A DNA stretch of 64,000 bases from positions 98,901,510-98,965,509 of the forward strand of contig JAHLJT010002630.1 of the NCBI GenBank assembly GCA_031308135.1, in the 5' to 3' direction. The translations under genes and the position numbers were made by a program. The notes beneath the pieces were generated by a model. It had not been told where the DNA came from. It did no database searches and worked only from the letters and a program-made list of their open reading frames with translations. Within the stretch, counting starts at the first letter, position 1. Every line of letters begins with the position of its first letter. This document shows, piece after piece, positions 33,154 through 43,891 of the stretch. This DNA comes from Acheta domesticus. Taxonomy: Eukaryota; Arthropoda; Insecta; Orthoptera; Gryllidae.

Positions 33154-34221
33154 TATATTCCCTTTCCTGTCGTTTTCGCTTCCTAGAAACTCGTATTTTA
33201 GCGCAGCCATGCAATAAAACATCAAAACGTTCACGGATTATTTATGAAATGACTGGGCAACAAACACTTCTCAAGAGGAAAAGGAGTGGGTTCAAATATT
33301 TGCTATTATATTTCAACTCGCAAATATTATTCCAAGAACATTCCTGGTGTCCTTTGCTCGTTTTTCTTTTTCCCCTGAAGCTTTTTTTTGACGATGAAAG
33401 TTAATCGGCAGAGATTCTGTGGAAAGAAAAAACAAAACAGATCCAATCAAATGTACAATTCTCGAGAACTATCGAATTGGCATTTCTTTCGTTAAGCTCC
33501 TGCCGTAATTTCCTGCCAACTTTTATGTCTTTCCTGAAACGTTTTCAATTCTGTATTGCTTAAGGGAATTAACGCCGTTTCAATTTTCAAATTGATTGGT
33601 ATTGATGCGTCATCGTAATTATTTTCCCTGTCTCCACTTCACCCCGTTTCGCCCTCTCCTTGTCCCTGCCTCACCCTCACCTGTCCTGCTACATCCTGAC
33701 CCCGCTTTTCCCCAGACACAATCATCGATCGTTCCGACAAAGGTCTTTTTATTTAATAGCTAACTATTCCATATATAAATTACATACCTTGATACAATGT
33801 GGCTGGGTCAAAAGTCTTTAATCCATTACAATACCTACATCCTATCACGTTCTAACCTTTCGAACTCTGGCATTTACCCCAAATGGTCTCTCCATCGCAT
33901 CAAAGCAGCGGAAAAGAGACGGTAAGTTACGGCTGAGGAAAAAAATCCCTGAATGGGGAAAACCTGCCGTCAGAAGCCGAGAGGTGCTAATCTACCAGAT
34001 TTTCCCTAAACTATTTATTTATTTCCTGGTGCGGGCGTCATACGTTCTCCTTCCATTCTTTGGCCTCCTCCGCACCTGAAATTAAACAGCGCCACAGAAG
34101 ATCGTCCGCACCACCGCCTCTGCACTTTTTTCGGATACCCACTCCCCTTTGCCCCATAATGAGCTTAATTAATTATTTGACAGTTTTTTTTTCTTAAATT
34201 GATTTACTTATTACTAACTTC
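33154..34221. other. Unassigned stretch
   Basis: No recognised gene or repeat; 33625-33715 is pyrimidine-rich. Confidence 0.4.
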
Positions 34222-34504
34222 CGACGAAGGTGCTCAGGGCATCAACTAATGTTCCAATGATCGGGAGGTCCTGGGTTTCCAGTCCCGACAGTGGCAGAAT
34301 TGTCAATCCTAATTAAAGAGCTGGATCGTGTTTAGCCGTTGTCTGGAGGAAAATTCTAGCAGCCGGCTGCTCTAATCGATAGTTTGCCGTGGTTTCTCCG
34401 ATCAATACCAGGCGAATGCCGGAGTAGTACCCAAACAAACGGGTCACGGCCCGCGCGCGATATTTGTCTTCCCATTCCTTGTCCTATCCTCACCCGCACA
34501 TACT
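34222..34504 (+). mobile_element. SINE family A, 3'-truncated copy
   Basis: The tRNA-like head (AAGGTGCTCAGGGCATC, then GGTTTCCAGTCCC) and body (GAATGCCGGAGTAGTACCC) are present, but similarity ends near CTATCCTCACCCGCACATAC, directly before the Dong-like LINE tail. Confidence 0.85.
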
Positions 34505-34525
34505 TCGATTATTATTTTTCCACTG

Positions 34526-34655
34526 CATCACGACTAAAGATGTTATGAGTCGGCTGATTATAAAATCTAATCCAGGTTGCTACCAGCTACCTAAGGAGCA
34601 GATCCGGTGACTGTCAGTGCCTCTACAATACTTTGCGCAAAATGTGGGCTGTTCC
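34526..34655 (-). mobile_element. Dong/R4-like LINE, 3'-terminal fragment a
   Basis: Complement of the 3' end at 50660-50790: the shared words are ATCACGACTAAAGATGTTAT, TCCAGGTTGC, GGTGCCTCTACAATAC-like and GCGCAAAATGTGGGCTGTTC. About 130 bases, 5'-truncated. Its 5' edge abuts (ATT)n that is also the tail of fragment b. Confidence 0.85.
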
Positions 34656-34695
<40 letters not shown>

Positions 34696-34697
34696 GT
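34656..34697. repeat. (ATT)n between two LINE fragments
   Basis: About 14 ATT units; on the complement it is the TAA tail of fragment b and the insertion edge of fragment a. Confidence 0.95.
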
Positions 34698-34704
34698 TAT
34701 CCCA

Positions 34705-34859
34705 TATCACGACTACAGATGTTATGAGTCGGCTGAGTATAAAATCTACTCCAGGTTGCAACCAGCTACCTAAGGAGTAGATCTAGGGACTGTCGGTGCC
34801 TCTACAATACTTTGCGCAAAATGTGGGCTGTTCCAAATAATGCTATTTCTTGCACTTTA
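34705..34859 (-). mobile_element. Dong/R4-like LINE, 3'-terminal fragment b
   Basis: About 155 bases matching 50663-50817, including the end of the endonuclease reading frame (complement of GGTGCCTCTACAATACTTTG). It starts against another (ATT)n at 34861-34881. Same orientation as fragment a. Confidence 0.87.
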
Positions 34860-34881
34860 CAATTATTATTATTATTATTAT

Positions 34882-37429
34882 CAAATTCTGCCACCAGTTT
34901 TTGAAACTATTTGCAGAATCAATTTATGTATCAATCGATCTGTCCATCTTTTAAAATACGATTCAAGGAACTTTGATATTCCAAAGAGCGAAGTTTCATT
35001 TCTCGTGCGAAAGAGAGGCAGCAAATGCTTAAGCGACACCGCTGCAGAGGAGGTTTTCTGCTCCGCTTTGTTCCGCTTTGCTTTGACAGCGCGAAAATTG
35101 GAAACCTGAAAAGAGAGTGATTGATTATTTCGTCGGGCGAAGAAAATTAAACAAGGCGGTTTTCTGCTCTACTTGTGGAACCGCTGCCTGCTGTAATCTT
35201 TGTGACGACGAAGGAATTCGTAACCGGAAATAAAATTACTGACGGAGGGGCGTGAACGAAAACGAGAGAAAAGAAAATCAATTAATATCGTAGCGCGTTA
35301 TTAATTAAATTCACACATTATTTGAAAATATTATTTGAATGCGATTTGATCTGCACGCCGATACGGTCGTATGCCAAGAATGACAATAGCAATAGCACTG
35401 GACTGTTGTATATATACGCAGTGATTTTTAACGATGTATGACCAATGAATTTTAAGAACAATTTTGAAGTATAAAAGCTAAATAATCAGAACAATAGCCA
35501 ATGCTTCCTCAGGACTTTTCACCACTACTCCTGTCGCTGAAGCCTACTTCATAATTTGTAACATTTCATCTTCTTTGAATAAAGGTTACTTGGCTAATAT
35601 ACAGCGAACATCAGCACCAAACATATTATAAATAAATGTGTATGAATCCCCTTGGACATCTTGAAAAATTATTTTTAAATGCTAGAAAATGATCAAATTA
35701 AAACTATTAGTAGAAATTAGCATCTTCTCTGAAGGTTTAAATGCCACAAATTTTAAACTAGTTTGATTTTGCATTTATAGAATTATTACCCACGTGTGTG
35801 ACTTCCTGTAAACAGATAATCAGGGCATGTAATTTGTACTGAGTGCGAAATTTCCAAATTGTAACAAGAAAAAAGACGTTAACAAAAAGTACATAAAATA
35901 TGGCAACGTGCCCATCAGTGTGAGAACGGAGCTCCGCCTCGATTTTTAATTTGGAAGAGGCAGTAATAACACTGTAACATTTCGTGGTCTGTCAACACAA
36001 AATCTCACAATTTATGCGAAAATTAATGACGTTACTGCGATTGTAATACAATGAATTCTGCAGCTGCGGCAGATTAGTACGATATTGTGGAATGTTGCTT
36101 GAGATTTATCAATATAAGCAATATTCGTATACAATGGTTCGAGAAAGATGGGTGCAAATAACTCTGAACCTATAGAAATGACATTCGGTGAGGAAGTTGG
36201 CGCGTTGACTTTCAGTGGCGAGACCTTCACATCGTCAGTAAATGTGATTACCGGAGAAGACTTTCATTCGGTAGAATGCCAGGAAATGAGGTTAATTTGC
36301 CTAATATAATTTTTTTCTAATTGTACTATTAATAATATTACAATTAGCAATCATTATTCCAAAATTTATTATGAGTTACTTTTATTTTCTGCCGCTAGCG
36401 TCGTTCACAGACGGACGGACAGACGTTTTTCGGTAAACTAATTTTTCATTATCAAGGTCCCACAGCACGTGGATTTCGAGTACACATCGTGTTAGAGGAA
36501 GTAACGTACAATATGTAGGAACAACATTTATCTGATTCTTCGGTATCGGTATATATGTTTCTTTCTGTCGAAAACTCGCCAATTTCTACCGTATCATTAT
36601 AGTACTTCCTCCCTACTACGCAAGTATGTAGTATGATGAGAAAGTAAATATACATCAATAAATCGCTCAAGCCTTCTCATCCTCGTGAGTCTCAGATCAC
36701 GTGGAATGTGACATTCCCACCACGTGACATGACTCTCCCCTCGTCACGTGATCAGTGACGCCTGCTCAATACCAACTTCTCGAGAATCCGGCATTTGAAC
36801 GTCTCTCAGCTGCAAACTTAATTAAAAGCTGAAAACTTTCTCTAGGTCGGGGATGTTTGATAAAAGGAAACCGACGAACTTTCTAGCTTTCTTGCATTCA
36901 GGCTTTTGAACGAAAAAAATTTCAAAAAAATTAAAAGTTCGACAGTAATGCAGTTACATTTTATGGATGCATTCAGTTTAAATTACTTTTCGATCGACGG
37001 TCGCTTTTTCACTTTTTAGGCGTTGATTGCTCAGTTTGTTCAAAACTTACACATCTGTTCAAATAAATAAGTGCTGAAGTAATGGCCCGTGGACGTGTTG
37101 TTTCCAAATTATCAAATTTACAGCTCGTGCAATTTGTAGACATTAAGCTGGATATTCTTTGAATCACCATCTGGTCAACTGTAATAGTGAATGTTAACAC
37201 GATATAAACTGTTCTGCTTTATGTTTTTCCTTTTACCTTTTTTCGTTTTCTAAAAAAGAAAAGGAAGTGTAAAAGCGGTTTTTTGGATAATACTTTTACT
37301 GTCTATACTGGTATGATATATAAGTAATGATTTGCTCAAACCAAACTGAAATAGTGTTTCAGTACTACTCAATATCATAAGAAAATAATTCCCATGCTTG
37401 CAAGGAAACTATCATTACTTCTATTACCA
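34882..37429. other. Unassigned stretch
   Basis: About 2.5 kb of AT-rich DNA with no frame above 90 codons, no tandem array and no match to the other families in the window. Confidence 0.45.
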
Positions 37430-37463
37430 CACAAAGAATACCACCATCATGGTATTCTTTGTG
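37430..37463. other. Perfect 14-bp hairpin
   Basis: CACAAAGAATACCA and TGGTATTCTTTGTG are exact reverse complements with a 6-base loop. Confidence 0.85.
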
Positions 37464-37719
37464 ATATTATATTCATTAAAAAATTATAAACAATAATATA
37501 ATAAAGATATATTATAATAATATTTATAATGATATCATTTCAGATATCAAGAACCAGATTGATCGATCTCCAGAACGAATCAATTTCTGACAAATGAAAA
37601 TGAATGACAAAATGAAGATCTGTTAAATTTTGGTAATATCGTACTTAAACCGGTTAAGGTTTTAATGGGTTGGGTCCCTACTTTAATTAGCAGATCACCC
37701 ATCCTATTGTGTACATGTC

Positions 37720-37885
37720 AGAGCACGCTCGGAGCCGCAGACGGAGGCCTGGGCATCACCGGCGCGTATTCCATCACCCGCGGCGGTCGGCGCGCGCGCG
37801 CAGCGGTGCGTCGTGACGTGCAGATTGAGTCGTGCCGTGAAAGTCGAGCAGCTGCTGTTAAGACGCGCCACTGCGTCACGATGCC
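37720..37885. other. CpG-rich island-like block
   Basis: CCGGCGCG, CGGCGGTCGGCGCGCGCGCG and similar words form a short CpG cluster immediately upstream of the pyrimidine minisatellite. Confidence 0.45.
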
Positions 37886-37924
37886 GTCTCTCTCCTTTCT
37901 GCCTCCCTCCCTTCCTATGCCTTG

Positions 37925-38722
37925 GCTCTCCCTTTATGTCCCTCCTCTATCCCTTTCCGTTCGCCCTCTATCCTTTTTTGCCCTTCCTATCCCTTTATGT
38001 CCCTCCCCTTATCCCTTTATGTCCCTCCCTTATCCCTTTGGTCTTTCTCCTCTATCCCCTTTCTGTTTTGCCCTCTTATCCCTTTCTGTCCCTTCTCTAA
38101 TCCCTTTTCTGTCCCTACTCTATCCCTTTCTGTCCTCTACTCTATGCCCTTTCTGGTCCCTACTCTATCCCTTTCTGTCCCTACTCTATCCCTTCTGTCC
38201 CTACTCTATCCCTTTCTGTCCCTATTCTATCCCTTTCTGTCCCTATTCTATCCCTTTCTGTCCCTGCTCTATCCCTTTCTGTGCCCTACTCTATCCCTTT
38301 CTGTCCCTACTCTATCCCTTTCTGTCCTACTTCTATCCTTTCTTGCCCTACTCTATCCCTTTCTGTCCCGACTCGATACCTTCCTGTCCCTACTCTATCC
38401 CTCCCTGTCCCTAATCTATCCCTTTCTGTCCCTCCTCTATCCCTTTTGTCCCTTTTCCTACCCCTTTCTATCCTTCTCCTATCCCTTCCTGCCCCTCCCC
38501 TATCCGCTTTCTATCCATCCCCTCATCCTTTCTATCCTATCCTCTTCGGTCCTCCCTCTACCCCTTTCTGTTTCTTCTCTAGCCTTTTTCTCTCTATCTC
38601 TTTCTGTTCCTTTCCACCCTTTCAGTACCTTCTCCACACTTTCTTATACCTTCTCTACCCCTTTGGCTTACTCCCTCTCTCTCTCCATCGCCCTCTCCCT
38701 CTCCCTCTCTCTCTCTCTCGCT
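37925..38722. repeat. Pyrimidine-rich 21-bp minisatellite
   Basis: Core unit CTATCCCTTTCTGTCCCTACT (21 bases), most regular at 38120-38420 and decaying on both sides into CTCTATCCCTTTNTGTCC variants, ending in (TC)n at 38670-38720. Ser/Leu/Pro/Tyr/Phe frames are artefacts. Confidence 0.95.
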
Positions 38723-39765
38723 CGCTCGCGCGCTCTGCCTGTCCATCCCTATCGTTTTTCTCCCACGAGACGTCAGCCAAATTCGAGCCTCGATCTGATA
38801 TATCTCGCATCGAATTCGTAGTCCTTCCGGAGTCTTCTACATTTTCGGAATGACCTTTTGGGTTGAGAAATGATCCTATTGCGCGTTCAAAGGAATGAAA
38901 AAAGGTAAGGAAGCTTCACGCGGAGTCTGCAGTTTCGTTATGGCACAGCTTAGGCATCACATGGAACAGAGGGCAGAAAACGATCAATTGGTCCTCTGAA
39001 GTGTTCGCCCAGGAGGTGGCGTCCTCAACACAGGCATCTTAGCTTCTTTCTTTTTATTAAATTAATTTTCCAATACGACATGCTGCTGGTAGCTCCTTTA
39101 TATTAATTTTTTGGAAATGTTTTATACGTCACCGAAATTTTCTGAAATGAAACAATATTAATAAGAACAAATTTACAAACTAATACTTTACGTAACAGTA
39201 AAGACAATCATTTTAACACAGATTCTTACAGTTATTTTTAGTTACATCATAGGTAAGTTGTTTTTGAAAATGTTAAGTGAAGATTTCCTCATACCAGGTG
39301 GTTTGTAGTAGAACATTTGTTAGGTAGAAGGAATAAAACCTTGGGGAATTTTGATTCAAGTCTAGGCTTTGTTTGGGTGCTTTCTATCAAATGTGTCACG
39401 TCAGGACCCGAACATAAAACCTATGAAAACATCTCCAACTAGCGATATCTCATCTTGACACAGACATCCTTTGGTAGTGCTTTTATGCTATCGTCGAATG
39501 TCTGTCACATCAGGTCTTGGACCTACGACCTCTAGCCTCCAGCGTAGCGTTTTCTCCGCCAGTGGCATTGTCCGACCCAGCCACTTAGCTCGAGTCGAAA
39601 ATCCGCCTCTCTCGGGTCGGGTCGAACCTCGGACCTCGCAATCCACAGAGCTTCATCTGCCGTCCTCGCCCCCACCCCACCCCAGGCCCTGCGGTCGAAG
39701 ACATCCGCCCGAGTAATTGTCCATCAGCCGGAGCGAGCCGTGGCTATTCAGACGAGGCAAGAGAG
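38723..39765. other. Unassigned stretch
   Basis: No recognised element; 39440-39700 is moderately GC-rich. A 62-base (GA)n-like tract follows at 39766-39830. Confidence 0.4.
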
Positions 39766-39830
39766 AGACAGAGACAGACAGACAGAGAGAGAGAGTGGGA
39801 GAGAGAGAGAGAGAGAGAGAGAAGAGAGGG
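39766..39830. repeat. (GA)n microsatellite
   Basis: GAGAGACAGACAGAGAGA-type tract with few interruptions. Confidence 0.92.
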
Positions 39831-39886
39831 GGATTGCGCCGTGCGATGCACGCGGAGCAAGTGTCGGGACGCGGCCCAGCATCACA

Positions 39887-40080
39887 ATGGCGGGGGCGGT
39901 CTTTGTGGGAGAGGCCTGGCCTAGGTTCGCTGCTGGGTACTTGTCCGCCCCGCGCTGTTCGGCGGCGGTGGCGGCGGCCGGCGGCGGCGGCGACGGCTCC
40001 GTGGAGCGGGAGGTCGTGGATGAGGGCGGGCTTCGGGGCCGCATCTCAACGCTGGGCACGTTCGCCGCTATCTTTATCCC
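39887..40080 (+). CDS. Candidate GC-rich coding exon (weak)
   Basis: The ATG at 39887 (context ATCACAATGG) opens a frame beginning MAGAVFVGEAWPRFAAGYL, then a Gly/Ala-rich stretch and EREVVDEGGLRGRISTLGTF before running into the GCCCCGCCTCGC minisatellite. Mixed composition up to about 40080 is less simple than its surroundings. No homology recognised, no splice sites tested. It may simply be open CpG-rich DNA. Confidence 0.15.
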
Positions 40081-40665
40081 CCGCCCCGCCTCGCGTCCCC
40101 GCCTCGCCCCGCCACGCCTCCTACCCCGCCCCGCCCCGCCTCGCCCCGCCACGCCTCCTACCCCGCCTCTCACGCCCCGCCTCGCCCCGCCACGCCCTGC
40201 ACCCCCCGCCCCGCCTCCTGCCTCGCCTCTCGCCGACCCGGCTCTTGCACCTTGCCTCGCCCCCCCCGCCCCGCCTCGCGCCCCGCCTCCTTCCTCGCCT
40301 CCCGCCCGCCTCGTTTCCCGCCTCGTTTCCCGTCTCGTTTCCCGCCTCGTTTCCCGCCTCGTTTCCCGTCTCGTTTCCCGCCTCGTTCCCCGCCTCGCGA
40401 CCCGCCTCGCCCCGCCCCGCCTCCTGCCCCGCCTATTGCGCCCCGCCTCGCGCCCCGCTTCCTTCCCCGCCTCGCTCCCTGCCTCCCTCCCCGCCTCCCT
40501 CCCCGCCTCGCGCCCCGCCTTGCGCCCCGCCTTGCGCTCCGCTCCGCCTCGCGCTCCCGCCTCGGGCCCCGCCTCGGGCCCCGCCTCGCCCCCCCGCTCC
40601 GCCTCGTGCCCGCCTCGCCCCCCACATCCAGCCACGCCTCGCCCCCCACCACGCTCTGGCTCATT
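40081..40665. repeat. GCCCCGCCTCGC / CCTCGTTTCCCG minisatellite
   Basis: Units of 10-12 bases. 40308-40390 is a regular CCTCGTTTCCCG array (12 bases); flanking parts are GCCCCGCCTCGC variants. Frames of more than 300 codons exist on both strands for compositional reasons. Confidence 0.95.
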
Positions 40666-40930
40666 CATTGTGTTCATTCACCCGCGGCGGTTCTCGCTGC
40701 CGGGCTGAGCATCAGGCTGCATAACACTCAAGATGGAAAGGCAGGGAACGGGGGGGGGGGGGTGGCGGAGCCAGGGCGAGATGGCGCGACGTGAGGAGAG
40801 GTCGGGATGCGAAGGGGAGTCTACTGGGGGTGATTTAAGAAGGGGATAAGATGGCGTGACGAGAGGACCGAACAGACGAAATTGAGGTTTCCGAGCAGAA
40901 AATCAATGGCTACGGTCATTAGTTCTCCTA

Positions 40931-41677
40931 GGGCCAGTTGCATAAACGTTCGATATGGAATCCATAAGCGTATTGATTCTATAAAATCACAACAGCGGTA
41001 AAACGTGTTTCTGGAACGACCAATAAGACTTATGGAACCTACAAAACTTTCTATATCTTATAGTCCTGAGACAGGTCTACAAATGCTTATAGAATCTACA
41101 AATAAGCAACATGGCGAGACAGCGCACTGCTGCAAGCATCTGTTTACTAGTGTTGGAGGTTATTGGTGGTTCTTGGCGTTCGTGTTGTGATATAGTGTTT
41201 TTATTTTACAAGTTTCATTTAGTGTGTAGTGTGCGTTTTTGGAGTATTTTTGAGTGTTGAATTTTAGTGAATATTATTCATACAGACATATTATTTTCCT
41301 TTTATTAATTCTTATTTAAGAACAGTTTATTCTTTAATAAACTGTACTTAAATAAGAATTAAATAAAAAGTAAACTAATATGTACGTATGAATGATAATG
41401 ATATCTATAAAATAAACGAAATTGATACTGAGAACGTATAGAGACAAAAACACACCGCCAAAACCACTTCGCCAGAGCTCAGCAAGAAACGTGCAAAACG
41501 ATACACAGAATACGCACTATTCAAATATCGACTGTGTCGCTATCTAGTAGTGGCATTTTGAAGTACTTATAGAACCATACATTTGCTTTATGCAATGGTG
41601 AACGGCCTGTGGAGCCTATAAATTTTGTAGAATCCATTGCTATGGAACCCATATGGAAAGCTTTATGCAACCGGCCA
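40931..41677. mobile_element. PIF/Harbinger-like non-autonomous foldback element
   Basis: The ends are GGGCCAGTTGCATAAACG and CTTTATGCAACCGGCCA, flanked by CTA on both sides (40928-40930, 41678-41680). A GGGCC-start and 3-bp target duplication fit PIF/Harbinger (family knowledge). The centre is a second palindrome: AATTCTTATTTAAGAACAG (about 41306) against CTGTACTTAAATAAGAATT (about 41343). There is no transposase frame. Confidence 0.78.
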
Positions 41678-41689
41678 CTAGTGTAGTGA

Positions 41690-41815
41690 TTACTACTAGT
41701 ACATTAGTACTAGTACTAATGTTCTAATGTTACTAAAGTACATATGTTACTAAAGTACATACTAATGTACTAAAGCACTAATGTTACTACTTCTACATTA
41801 GTACTCCTAGTGTAA
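41690..41815. repeat. ACTAGTAC-type low-complexity repeat
   Basis: Irregular repeats of GTACTAATGTTACTAAAGTA words. Confidence 0.75.
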
Positions 41816-42104
41816 GCATTCAGGTGTAGGGAATAATTTCTGACATTTTGCGAAAGTAAAATTATTAACATTCCACATCCTTCCTGAAAATAAGAAACAT
41901 GGGCTCTCATGGGCATGTTACTTTTAGAGTCCAAAAAATACCAACGAAAATATATTCATACTTTGTTTCATTAGTTGTGTGCAGCACATTTCCATTACCT
42001 ATTACGATCATTGGCCTTTCGTAATTAACGTGAAATGTCAGCTACCATTGTTTTCACCCGAACTCCTCAATTGTACTTATTGCAAATGTAAATATTTTAG
42101 TGGT

Positions 42105-42180
42105 TAGGCGGAAGAGCAGGACTTATGGCCTGAGCCTCGCCAGAAATAAAGACATTTTATTATTATTATTATTATTATTT
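42105..42180 (+). mobile_element. SINE family B, 5'-truncated copy
   Basis: GGCGGAAGAGCAGGACTTATGG, GCCTGAGCC and AAATAAAGACATTTTATTA match the tail of the family B copy at 54176-54392 in the opposite orientation; the tRNA-like head is missing and an (ATT)n tail follows. Confidence 0.75.
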
Positions 42181-42221
42181 AATCTCGAGAGTTAGTGGTG
42201 TCCCTTTCCACTGGATAGTAA

Positions 42222-42352
42222 GATCCGGAGCCAACCAACACATTAGCTAGCGGGATTTTCCAGGGCACGTATCATCTCTCGCCGGGCAACCTCTAAGCTC
42301 CCGACCGGTCTCCCGTCATATGTGGTAGTGTAGTGTATGTATGTGTGAGTGC
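42222..42352 (-). mobile_element. SINE family A fragment
   Basis: TAAGCTCCCGACCGGTCTCC, GTGTGGTAGTGTAG-like words and AGCGGGATTTTCCAGGGCA align with 19745-19870; head and tail are absent. Confidence 0.7.
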
Positions 42353-43387
42353 ATGTGGCATTTTGCACTTCACTTCACCTCACCTCACCTCACTACACTT
42401 CACTAAGCTACTTTTCATGCCCGGTCCATTTCACCTCTTTTCTCTTACCCGATTTCCTCACTGAACCCAACACTACATTGCACTGCACTTAACTACAAGT
42501 ACATTTTTTATTCTAAATAGCAAATACAAACTAGATAATATTGTTAATATAAACTAAATTATATGTTTCTTCCTTATTACATAGGTACAAATTGAAAATA
42601 CCTCTTCATGGAATGATTTTGGGATCCATTATCATTGCGAAACTGATTCATTTATAACGAAAATGAAGTGCAAATGATCCTTCCGGGATGAGAGTCCGCA
42701 ATCTTCTTTTTTCCAAACAGATGCAAATGTTAGGTTACAATGTAAAATTCATTCCATTTCCTTCATCTTAGCTCGCAATGCGATTTGTACCGTCTATGAT
42801 TCATTGTGTTATCCTTACAGCATAATCATTGTTAGTCTCTTGAGAAATTAATAAAAAAGGATACGATCCTTTTAAAAAAATTATACCAGTAAGAGGCGAT
42901 CTCTTGCATTGGTAGCTACAAGCATTACAAAGCTACATCTCTGGCAATCTGTTTAATGGACTGTACTCCACAATAATTTCTTGTGGTCTTTCTAGAACTA
43001 ATTGCAATTTGCAAGACTAATCAGAGTACGTAATGAGGAAAAGCGAATATGTGAGCAATTGAATGTGTTAATGAACCTGATACTGGCATACAAGCCAAGA
43101 AGAACATCGAAATTTATTTCAAGAATAGGATTTCTCGATCACACATTCGCAAATATCTTCACTAGTGGATGTTAAACCGCTAATACAATTTGTTTATTAG
43201 ACCATTGTGTAAATATCTAGAATATCCAATATTCGTCCAAGAAAATTTTTCAGTCACACAATCTCCAAATAACCCTTATACTGAGATTTCATACAAGAAC
43301 AACTTATGTTCAATGTCTGATTTAAAGCAAAACTATTTTAGTTATATCTTCGTTACAATATCCAGTGAAATACTTGCAACGTTTAAA
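42353..43387. other. Unassigned stretch
   Basis: 42360-42410 has CACTTCACCTCACCTCAC-type repeats; otherwise nothing recognised. Confidence 0.4.
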
Positions 43388-43744
43388 CACCAGGCGAATG
43401 CCGGAGCAGTACCCTAACAAACGGGTCATGGACCGCGCGATCTTTCCTTCCTCTTCCTTGTCCCACTCTCATCATCCCTTACACACATTTACACTTGGAT
43501 GCAATACACTGCCACATATGTCGGGAGACCGGTCGGGAGCTGAGAGCTTGTCCCGGCTGGTGTGGCGCCTCTCTGGTGGGAGATACCTGGTTTGTGAAAA
43601 CCCCACTGGCCGCCATTAGTTCGGCGGTGGATCTGCAATTTAGGAGGAAAGATCACTGCCACTTCTCGAGGAAAAAAACGTGCACTACACTTACGAGACT
43701 AATGACCTAAGCAGTTGACGCGCTCCGAAACACTAATCAATAAA
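43388..43744 (+). mobile_element. SINE family A, 5'-truncated copy
   Basis: Starts at ACACCAGGCGAATGCCGGAG and continues to the AATC-type tail (CACTAATCAATAAAT); the tRNA-like head is missing, as expected from 5' truncation. Confidence 0.85.
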
Positions 43745-43835
43745 TTCTAGGAATGTTTCGTAGTTTTGGTCAACAATCAACATTTTTTTATTGATTTAAT
43801 TGTTGACCAAAAACCATGAAACATTTCTAGAATTA
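43744..43835. mobile_element. 91-bp palindromic element
   Basis: ATTCTAGGAATGTTTCGTAG and TTTTGGTCAACAATCAA are mirrored by TTAATTGTTGACCAAAA and CATGAAACATTTCTAGAAT; arms about 38 bases, loop about 15. Confidence 0.8.
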
Positions 43836-43891
43836 ATAGTGTGGTCGTGAATGCCAGAACTATTACTAATCAATAAATACTGGTAAATACA

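Noticed and set aside
39717..40724. Frames of more than 300 codons on both strands
   Set aside because: They are created by the GCCCCGCCTCGC minisatellite and the adjacent GA tract.
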